This document shows positions 34,966 through 43,722 of a stretch of 64,000 nt of DNA, piece by piece. The position numbers and the translations under genes are program-made. The stretch's first letter is position 1. The number at the start of each line of letters is the position of its first letter. This DNA comes from Cardamine occulta. Its lineage: Eukaryota; Streptophyta; Magnoliopsida; Brassicales; Brassicaceae. The DNA lies in the NCBI GenBank assembly GCA_028015245.1, contig CM051364.1:21985768-22049767 (forward strand), in the 5' to 3' direction. A model generated the notes under the pieces. That model was given only the letters and a program-made list of their open reading frames with translations. It made no database searches and was not told where the DNA came from.

Positions 34966-35457
34966 TTATGGAGTGTAGTAAAAAGAGGGTGTAAAATAGA
35001 AAACTCAAAAGAAATATCAAAGCTCTAACTGTGAAAACTCAAAAAGAAAAAAAAAATCTTCATTTGGGGATTTGAAACGTACGTTGGAGGCAAACCAACA
35101 AATCCAAACGTAGGGCGACACGTGGCAACGATCCATTAACTATCAGAAATTTGCTATCGGGTTTGGCCAGTTACTTAATTACTTGTACTTGAATGATCAG
35201 TCTAAAACATATTCTTGTTACTTATGTCATATTTCAGTAAAAAATATTTAATACCCGCAAATTATTCGACCCGATTTGTTACATTGCTTTATACATAACT
35301 TAAACGGAATCTGAGTTATCCGACTTTAATATTTAGTCTTAAGTGACTCTTAACAAATATATAAACGCAAATAACAAGATTTACTAACGAGTAACAAGTA
35401 TTTATGGTAAAAGTAGCAAACCATAAGTAATAGAGTAAGTACATTAAGTAATTATAT

Positions 35458-35588
35458 TTGACCCGTAGTAGCAATGCTATCTCGACTTGATTATGGAAAA
35501 TACTTGATTTGACCCATAATTCTATTTGATCCGTAGTTGAAATGCTAACCCGACTTGATTATGCCAAATACTTGATTTTTCGAGTCAT
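35458..35588. repeat. 68-bp tandem duplication
   Basis: TTGACCCGTAGTAGCAATGC at 35458 recurs as TTGATCCGTAGTTGAAATGC at 35526, both followed by CGACTTGATTATGG/CC and AAATACTTGATTT. Confidence 0.7.
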
Positions 35589-35613
35589 GTACAAGCCCGA
35601 TAATAAGTAAACA

Positions 35614-35970
35614 TGTTGTCACAAACCGATTTCTCTTGAACCAATTCGTGCGGTATTTAGAAAGAGAAAGTGGACGAATTTAGAGAGAGAAAAGAATTTT
35701 TATTATGCTTAAAAGTTTGGATGCTTACAAATAAGGAATCCCACCTTTTTATATAAGAAACACCTCCACAAACGGACGGTGGGAATTTATTCGATCCAAC
35801 AGTGGAAATTGATCCTCTAGATCTTTCCACACGTGTCACAATACTCTAGGACTCTCTAAGACATTCTAAGACCTTCTACCACGTTCTAAATGACTAAGTA
35901 CGGAGCCGGGAACCTCACCAACCCATCCCTTGATGCTCTTATTCTCGGTGAAAAAATTTAGGGCATGACA
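35614..35970 (-). mobile_element. Candidate solo LTR
   Basis: A 357-bp block with TG...CA ends: it opens TGTTGTCACAAACC and closes TTAGGGCATGACA. On the minus strand this reads TGTCATGCCCTAAA, a common LTR start, and it contains a TATA-like TATATAAG near 35750. No internal retrotransposon sequence or clear target-site duplication is seen. Confidence 0.4.
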
Positions 35971-36147
35971 ATGCGCATCCCTAGCCGAACAAACGATTTC
36001 ACCAACCCCGATTCTTCTTCCTCGGCACCGAGAGAAATTCGCAGTAAGGTTTATGATCCGAAGCAATCCTTTCTCTCTGTTAATTAGAGATTCAGTCTTA
36101 TTCCTATCTCATTGCATGCTTTTCACGGGTCACTTATGTTTCAGCCT

Positions 36148-37734
36148 ATGGAGACTAACAATAGAAAACCCTAGGATTCAATTGAGCCCTAGAAAAACCT
36201 TTTTCATCATTGACTTCCTTCGTCTTTGGGTTAGAATATGATTTAATGGATAGTTGTTCCTCTAGTTTAGGTTTTAGTATTTTAAACAGTCTCTGATGAT
36301 GACCTAATCTCGCTTTTGTTGTTCTTAGCAACACTAGATATAATGGAAAATGCAAATGGAGATGATTGGCGAGAGGAGCTTTACCTAAAGGTAATAGAAC
36401 TATTTTCTTAAATCTTGTTGATTATGATGCTTATCTATTATGAAATCTTCATGTTAAAATATACAACGAGGATCACTCTGGTTTGTAATTGTCTATACAG
36501 ATCAGATCCATCAAGGAGATGTGTTTACCGCATCTCAGTGATCTTTACCAGACAACTTAAGATAAGTTGCAACATGTAAGAAGTTAACTCTCAGATACCT
36601 TTAAGTTGTACATATGTAGTTTGGATCTCACTATATATATGCCTTTGATTCTTCCTTTTTTTTCGGGTCTTTTCAGCAAGAATCTCTTCTGCCGCAACAA
36701 AGATCAGATGAGTTTGAGAAACTGAAACGATTCAAGACAACTTTGGAGCGAATGATACAATTACTATCTATACCAAAGAGCAAAATTGTGCCTGCATTAA
36801 AGCATAAGATAGCTTTTTACGAGAAAAAGATTATGGATCTTATGATGATGCACAGGCCAAGGCAGCTTCCGCAATCTCAGACCATTCATGGTCAGTCTCA
36901 TTATGATAATCAAACAATTATTTCTGCACAAAGGACACCACAGAGTAGTCTAATAAATTTGCAGAACAATTTTTTTACATTATCTCGTCCTTGGAGTTTC
37001 AGGTATGCAGCAGAACGCGTCCAGTTCCAAACCAGGTTCGAGGCTAGAACCAGGCCAAGGAAGTGGACTGAATAATGGAAATGGAGGTGATTGGCAAGGG
37101 CAGGTTTTCCAAAAGGTAATGATTGATGCAACACTGCAGGTGGTCTTAGATGATATCACTGTGAATCTGTGGTGAGTAGTTGTATGTAATGACCTTATTA
37201 CTTTTGTCCCTGCAGATCCAATCCATGAAAGAGATGTACTTAGCAGAACTGAATGAAATTTACCAGAGAGTTGCAATCAAGGTGCACCAGCAGGTAAGTT
37301 ACAATTTCTTAAACTAGGAGAATAGTTTGCTATAACATGATTACTCAAATGCGATCTCAGTTGGAGAAAGGCGTACAACTTTGGAGCCTTGTTACCCATT
37401 TAACAAAATAAAAAGAAGCTCTGGAGGCTCTTTATTCAAAAAGACTGTTCGTACTAGAAAGTTAACTTGTAATATCAACAGAGATCTTAGCTTGCATGTA
37501 TGTGTTTGTTTCTTATCTTATTGAATAGGTTCTTTTTTTTCTTCTCTGTAGCAGAATTCTATTCCACAGCAACAAAGATCAGATGAGTTTGAGAAACTGA
37601 TACAATTGAAGACAATGTTGGAGCGAATGATGCAATTCCTATCTGTTCCAAAGACCAATATCATGCCTGCATTAAAGGATAAGGTGGCTTATTATGAGAA
37701 GCAGATTATAGGTTTCCTAAATATGCATATATAG
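36148..37734 (+). pseudogene. Broken MED15-derived copy, two helical modules
   Basis: A start METNNRKP (ATG 36148) stops at once (TAG 36172). It matches the intact start MKTNNSKPLGSSS of the later copy at 43723, so both come from one duplication. Exons follow at 36329-36390 (ENANGDDWREELYLK), 36501-36575 (IRSIKEMCLPHLSDLYQ, then TAA at 36558), from 36677 (module body LSIPKSKIVPALKHKIAFYE, with a frameshift near 36995) to about 37116, 37216-37293 (IQSMKEMYLAELNEIYQRV) and 37555-37734 (second module body, ending in TAG at 37732 where 4 inserted bases disrupt the HRPRK region). At least three breaks make this a pseudogene of the central part of MED15. Confidence 0.75.
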
Positions 37735-37819
37735 GCCGAGAGATACAGTACAGCAACCGCAGCTTCAGCAATCTCAGAACATTCAAGATCAGTTTCATGA
37801 CAAACAAACAAATCTGAAG

Positions 37820-39122
37820 ATGAAATCAATGAGCATGCAGGCTTCTGGGCCAAGGGCACAAGAGAGTAATCTGCCATATATGCAGAACAATGTTCTATCA
37901 TCTCTTCCTGGAGTTTTAGCTCCACAGCAGAACATTCCCAGTTTCTTACTGGCTTCTAGCTTAGAATCAGGCCAAGGAAATGCTCTGAACTTTGACCAGC
38001 AGGTGTTGGCCATGAGATCCATGCTACAAAATACTTCTCAACAAGTTAATAACAGTTCTGCCTCTGCTCAAAGTGGGTCATGGACACTGCACTCTAATGT
38101 TAATCAGACCCAGTTAAGTTCCATTTTGCTTCAGCATCAGCAACCAGAAGACCTACTAATGCAGCTCAAACGGCAATTTCAATATCGTCAGATGCAGCAG
38201 CAGGAGCTACTGCAGCTACAGCAGCAGCAGCAGCAAATGCCTCAACAAATGACTCAGCAGCTCAAACAGCAATTTCAATATCGTCAGATGCAGCAACAGC
38301 AGCTACAGCAGCAGGTAAATCAGCTGCAGCAACATTTGCAAGCAAGACAGCAAGACCAACAAATGAGGCAGCAGCTCCAACAGCATCAGATGCAGCAGCA
38401 GCAGCTACTGCAGCAGGTAAATCAGCTACAGCAACATTTGCAAGCAAGACAGCAAGAGCAACAAATGAGGCAGCAGCTCCAACAGCATAAGATGCAGCAG
38501 CAGCAGCCGAACATGTCTAGTTCTATACCGGCTTCTAATCTAGAATCAGGCCAAGGAAGTGGAGTGAACAATGCAAATGGAAGTGATTTGCAAGAGGAGC
38601 TTTTCCAAAAGGTAATTCTCTCTTTTTAAAGTCTCACAAGACACAATTATTTGTGAAAGATGACTAATCTTAGATGATATGACCATGGTGAGTAAATCGT
38701 ACGATGACCAAAGTGCTTGTCTTTGTAGCTCAAATCCATGAAAGAGACGTACTTAGCAGATCTGAATGAGCTCTACCAGAGAGTTGTAGCGAGGGTGCAG
38801 CAAGTAAGTTAACTAGGAAAATAGTTTTTGTTCCTAAACCTAGAGAGATTGTCGCTTACTTTGTAGTTTGTTTCCTTATTGAACACGTTACATTGTTTTT
38901 GTCGAGCAGCAGGATTCTCTCCCGCCGCAAGAAAGATCAGATAATTTTGAGAAACAGAAAGAATTCAAGACAGTGTTGGAGCATATAATACGATACCTAT
39001 CTGTTTCAAAGAGGACTATCTCGCCTGCATCAAAGGATATGTTGGATTACATTGAGTCGCAGATTATACTTTACTTAAATGCGCACAGGCCGGCGGAGCA
39101 AGGACAGCTTCCGCAAACTTAG
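37820..39122 (+). CDS. MED15-like Gln-rich/helical-module fragment, possibly still open
   Basis: From an ATG at 37820, three exons (37820-38611, 38729-38803, 38913-39122) splice in frame to 358 aa. The first is the second Gln-rich part of MED15 (MKSMSMQASGPRAQESN; MED15a has the same words), with a 102-bp internal tandem repeat. The second is the helical exon LKSMKETYLADLNELYQRVV. The third is a diverged module body (ERSDNFEKQKEFKTVLEHII) that stops at a TAG soon after AHRPAEQG. KIX and the conserved MED15 C-terminus are absent. It probably represents the 3' part of the broken copy upstream; whether the ATG is used is unknown, so this may be a pseudogene fragment. Confidence 0.45.
38311..38514 (+). 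repeat. 102-bp coding tandem repeat in the Gln-rich exon
   Basis: Two copies starting at 38311 and 38413, each encoding QQVNQLQQHLQARQQ(D/E)QQMR followed by QQLQQH(Q/K)MQQQQ. A third, diverged half-copy lies just upstream (QYRQMQQQ twice). Confidence 0.8.
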
Positions 39123-40183
39123 ACAAATTCAAGATCAGTCTCATGGTAAAAAAAAAACATAAATCATTTTTAATGTAATGGTTAGAAACAAAAAAATTGT
39201 CATTGTGATATGCTTTTTTCATTGTTGTTGACTCTTTCCGGTGCTCTGTTTCTAGCAGGGTCCTGTCAAATTATGATTCTAATGAACAAGGATCCTTTTT
39301 TGTTAAATGTTTCTATATGGGTTTTTTTTTGCGAATTTCTCAAACTATGTGTTGTGTATGTATGAGCTCGGAGAATAGTTGATATCGGAGGATTCTCAAA
39401 GCGGGACTTCGGTTGGGTGCTTATGGAAGACCAAAAAGTTCAAGTTGATGCCTTTCTCTTTTTCATACTGAGCCTAGAAGCTCTTCTTTGGGGCAACGAG
39501 CTCTCTTTTACCACGTCAGCCAGAGCGTATGACGGGCTGTTTGGGAGCTTCTCAAAATGCTCGATTTTGCCCTGGCTTCCTAAAACATGGCGCTTTCGAT
39601 GTCATAAAGAAAAAGTTTAGTGGATGAACACCACATGTTCGACGAAATGCCTGACAGAAAAAGAGCCATTGATGCACCAATCAGCAAGAACGTAACAGGT
39701 AGCTGATCCTTGCACGTGTTACTTTCCACATATAACCTAACTCATATATAAATCCAAGAATAACTCGTTGGTATATTCATCATTCGACACCATATTTACT
39801 GTAGGTTCTTAGAAATAAATGTCTTTACTTCTTGCAGAATGTTTAACTTGGTTCGGAAAACAATGTGACACTAAAGTAGTGTTTGATTTTGTTAATCCGT
39901 AACAAGGTGTAAAATAGATTCTACAAAAAGTATATGGGTCCAACTGTAAATTAGAAGATTCAAAAGGTCTTTGATGATATTTTCATGACTGCACTGGACG
40001 ACTTGAGACTTGAGAATCAACGAAGAAAAGAGTAAGATTAAAAGTAAGAATTCAAAGATTACCATTTGAGCCAAAAGATCCAATCTTTAACTGCTTCCCT
40101 CACTCTCAATCATTTTCCTTTTACTCTCAATCATATTTTCATAAACTTAACTTCAACCATACCATTGTTTTTGCTACTGTTGA
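39123..40183. other. Spacer with a PPR-like fragment
   Basis: Sequence near 39240-39290 (CTGTTTCTAGCAGG, CTGTCAAATTATGAT) recurs near 43120-43190, so the spacer was duplicated with the MED15 copies. Near 39641-39700 a plus-strand reading gives HHMFDEMPDRKRAID, like part of a pentatricopeptide repeat. Confidence 0.45.
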
Positions 40184-41941
40184 GATGGAAGCAAGATCTT
40201 TGGGAGCAGATGAAGCATGGGATTTGTTCTGCGAGAGAATTGGAGAAGTCACCCGGACATCCCTAAGCTTGCAAGAATAGTTGTTGAAAGATGTAGAGAC
40301 TCTCCGCTCGCAGTTAGCGTCATTGGCATGACTATGGCAGGCAAGACTTTGGTGCAAGAATGGCGGTATGCAATCGACGCTTTGACTGTATCTGCAGATA
40401 AGTTTTCAGGTATGGAAGATGATATCCTTCCGGTTTTGAAGTTTAGCTACGATAATTTGAAGGATGAGAGAGTGAAACAGTGTTTCCAATACTGTGCTTT
40501 ATTCCCAGAAGCTGACATAATATTTAAAGAAAATTTGGTAGAGTATTGGATAGATGAAGGAATCATAGATGGAAAAGAAGATAGATATAGAGCAGAGGAG
40601 GAGGGTTACGAGATAATTGGTTACCTTGTTCATGCTTGTCTTTTGATAGCAAATAAAGTTGCGGATGGAGTGACCATGCCTACCCTGGTTCGTGAAATGG
40701 CCTTGTGGGTAGCATCAAATCTCGGGGAGGAGAAAGAAAACTTTGTTGTGAAAGCCAAAGCAAAACTCGATGACATTCCAAATGTCAAGGATTGGAGAGG
40801 TGTGAGTAGGTTTTCATTGTTGGATAATCAAATCGAGAATATAAGTTGCAGTCCTGATTGTCCCAAGCTTACAACCCTGTTCCTCCAGGACAATGAGCTG
40901 GAGAAGATCTCCAGTGGATTCTTTAAGCTTATGCCTAAGCTTGTGGTTTTGGATCTGTCGCGGAACATGGACCTCAGCGAGTTGCCTGAAGAGATTTCGA
41001 GACTGGTATCTTTGCAGTATCTCAGCTTATCACACACACAGATAAAGGATCTGCCTCGGGGTTTAAAAGAGCTAAAGAAACTAATACACCTGAACTTGGA
41101 GGATACAGACTTCCTTGAAATAATATTTGGGATATCAAGTTTATCAAATCTGCAAGTTCTAAAACTGTATTGTTCCTCCTGTGAGTTAGATATCGAACTG
41201 GTGGAGGAGTTACAGCTCCTGAAGCATTTAACAGTTTTAACCGTCTCCGGGGGTGATGCCTATGTCTGGAAACAGTTCATGAGCATTCCCAGATTGGCAA
41301 GTTGCACTCGCAGTGTGGTTCTTACTTACTGTGAAGCAGGAACAGGTGGGATATCGATTGCCGCGACTTCAAGTAAGCTTAGCACCCTCACAATATATAA
41401 GTCGAACATAAGGGAGATAAAGATTGATCAGAAAGTCGATGATGACAGCAAGAGTATTCCAAATACCATGTCTCTGAGTAATACCAGGAACTTCCGGCAC
41501 CTCGCTAATGTGGAAATAAGCGAATGCCAGGGTCTGCAGGATTTGACGTGGTTGCTCTTTGCCCCGAATCTTCTTCGGCTAGATGTTGGAGATTCACCGC
41601 AGATAAAAGAAATAATTAGCAAAGACAAAGCTGCCAGCTTTATGAATGGTGAAGCATATGAGATTATGCCCTTTCCAAAGTTGACACGCCTCAGTTTAAA
41701 TAATCTGGAAGAACTGAATAGCATCTACTGGAGTCCCTTGTCTTTTCCATGTCTAGTCTATTTCTATGTATACGACTGTCCGAATCTCTGGAAGCTTCCT
41801 CTCGGTTCTTGCAGCGCCAGCAGCTGTGACCTTGTCATTTATGGAGAGGAAGAGTGGATCCAGAAACTTCAATGGGAAGAGGAAGGTGCTAAAGAGCGGT
41901 TTACCCTGAAAAGTTTTAAGGTGAGAGTTTCTTCGATTTAG
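40184..41941 (+). pseudogene. 5'-truncated NLR (CC-NBS-LRR type), LRR part open
   Basis: NLRs are intracellular immune receptors. A long frame (40217-41941, 574 codons) covers the end of the NB-ARC domain and the LRRs. Recognisable parts are HPDIPKLARIVVERCRDSPLA (degenerate GLPL site), LKFSYDNLKDERVKQCFQYC and CALFPE (RNBS-D), and MPTLVREMALWVAS where functional relatives have MHDVVREMALW. LRRs begin near residue 205 (LTTLFLQDNELEKISSGFF). Coiled coil, P-loop and kinase-2 are missing. The natural upstream piece (ADEAWDLFCERIGE, from ATG 40184) is in another frame, so one frameshift lies near 40247. The type resembles RPS5/At1g15890-like CNLs. It ends in TAG at 41939, 12 bases before a MED15-like ATG in the same frame. 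Loss of P-loop and MHD argues against normal receptor function. Confidence 0.8.
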
Positions 41942-41953
41942 TTTTGTAGGGTT

Positions 41954-43073
41954 ATGAGTAATGTGATGATTGGACATTTGGAAACCGTGCAGAGCAAGGT
42001 ACCTGTGGCTGCTTATCCACAAACGCAGTCAGAGTTAGAGTTGAGGAAGAGAGTAGTGGATCTTGAGGAAGAGAACCGATCAATCAAAGAACGGCTCGAG
42101 AGGATAGAGAGGTTACTATGGCAGCAAACTCAAGAGCAGCAGCTATTTAGGCCTCCACAAAGCAGCATTCAGACAATGGTGCATCCGCAACGGATGGGAT
42201 CTCAAAGTAATGTTCCAGGAATGCAGCTATTCCAACAACAACCTAATCTGCTACAAAAGGATGTGCAACAAAGGCTTCAAGCTCCAGGCATGCTTCCACC
42301 TCAAAATGTAATTCACCAACAAAGGCAATCTCAAAGAACCCTTCCAGAGATGCCATCAAGTATGTTTTTTGCATCCTTGTCTATATTTAGGTACTAGTGT
42401 TTTCCTTAATCTTTCTCTAACCTTGCTTTTATAACTCTTAGCATCACTGGATTCAAGGGAAAATGAGAATGGAGATGATTGGCAAGAAAAGGTTTTCGAA
42501 AAGGTAATTCTCCCTTTCTAAAGTAAGTAATATATCGCCTTTGATGACAATTGAGCCATCTTGTCTCTGCAGATCAAATCCATGAAAGAAGTATACTTAC
42601 CAGATGTGACTGAAATTTACCAGACAGTTTCAGCCAAGCTGCAGACCGTAAGTTCATAATTATCTTTTTTTTTTTTCTGCTTACTACTTGGAGAAGTCAA
42701 TGCAAAATCAACTCATATAACTTTTGAATCTTGTTACTCATTTAACCAAAAAAAAAAAAAAACTTCATTCTTATAGAGGTAGTAATTGCATCTATGTGTT
42801 TGTTTGTTGTGTTATTGAACTCTCGAGTAGGATTCTCTTCAGCAGCAACAAAGATCAGAGCAGTTGGAGAAATTGAAACAATTGAAGACAATGTCGGATC
42901 GAATGATACAATTCTTAAATGTTTCAAAAAGCAATATCATGCCTGCTCTAAAGGATAAAGTGGATTATTACGAGAACCAGATTATAAGTTTCTTAATATG
43001 CACAGGCCAAGCGAAGCACCAGATCAAATCCTTGGAATGCAATCGAAATAAGCATTTGTCACTGTTTTCTTAA
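41954..43073 (+). CDS. Chimeric protein: coiled coil plus MED15 central module
   Basis: Four exons (41954-42359, 42442-42503, 42573-42647, 42831-43073) give 261 aa. Residues 25-60 (ELELRKRVVDLEEENRSIKE and on to RLERIERLL) form a strong heptad coiled coil not found in MED15a. From about residue 75 the sequence is MED15-like: GSQSNVPGMQ, PNLLQKDVQQRLQAPGMLPP, then NGDDWQEKVFEK, IKSMKEVYLPDVTEIYQTV and RSEQLEKLKQLKTM. One A is missing in the codons of FLNMHRP (TTCTTAATATGCACAGG near 42989), so the end is frameshifted into 20 unrelated residues. The ATG lies in the same frame as the NLR just upstream, with one TAG between. Alternatives are a separate small gene, a read-through fusion, or a pseudogene. 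Confidence 0.5.
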
Positions 43074-43722
43074 ACTATTGTTTTCCTTAATCTTGTTGTT
43101 GACTCTTTCCATCGCTCTGTTTCTACAAGGATTCGACTCTTTCCATTGCTCTGTTTCTACCAGGATTCTGTCAAATTATGATCCAAATGATTCTCTAATG
43201 CTGCTTCTATATTGTTTTTTCTCATCGATATGCTGAGTAATGAGCTTGGAAAATAGATGTGTCTTTATCTGTTGCGAAAATTATGTGCGTCTCTCTAGTT
43301 ACAGGATGCACAACAAGTGCTCGATGCAATGCCTGAGAGAAACAGAGTCATCTGAGCAACACTGCAATATTTTACCCAAACAGCATCTTGGCGGGCCCGT
43401 TCCGTTATAGAATCCGATATGCAGAGGACACGTGTCTCTTCGGTATTGGCCCAATCAGAGCCTCCTTTCGCTTTGCTTCCTGTATTTAAACGATGTATCA
43501 AGAAACGCAAAGATAACGGGAAAAAAAGAGAGGGGATTTTCAGATCAAAAGCAATCGTTTCTCTCTGTTTATGAGAGATTCATAAGCCACGCAGGTTCTT
43601 CATTTTTAGTTTCCTTAGTTTGGTTCTTACGAGAGTTTATAGGATTAGTGATAGCCAGAATCGAACACGCTTCTTCTTCTTATCTCATTGCGTGCTTTTC
43701 ACGGATCGCTCAAGTTCAGCCT
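43074..43722. other. Spacer and promoter of the 3' MED15 copy
   Basis: A direct duplication of CTCTTTCCATyGCTCTGTTTC lies at 43102-43165. Near 43315 the words QVLDAMPERNRVI resemble a PPR fragment. TATTTAAA at 43483-43490, with an upstream CACGTGTC and GGCCCAATC, looks like a core promoter for the gene starting at 43723. Confidence 0.45.

Larger units (their letters stand above)
33963..36147. other. Repeat-rich spacer downstream of MED15a
   Basis: Very AT-rich. It holds a possible TIR-type element remnant, a 68-bp tandem duplication and a candidate solo LTR, listed separately. No protein gene is supported. Confidence 0.6.

Noticed and set aside
41924..41952. Possible 29-bp intron joining NLR to MED15 frame
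   Set aside because: Has GT and AG ends but is far below the minimum plant intron size; kept only as a note in the fusion finding.
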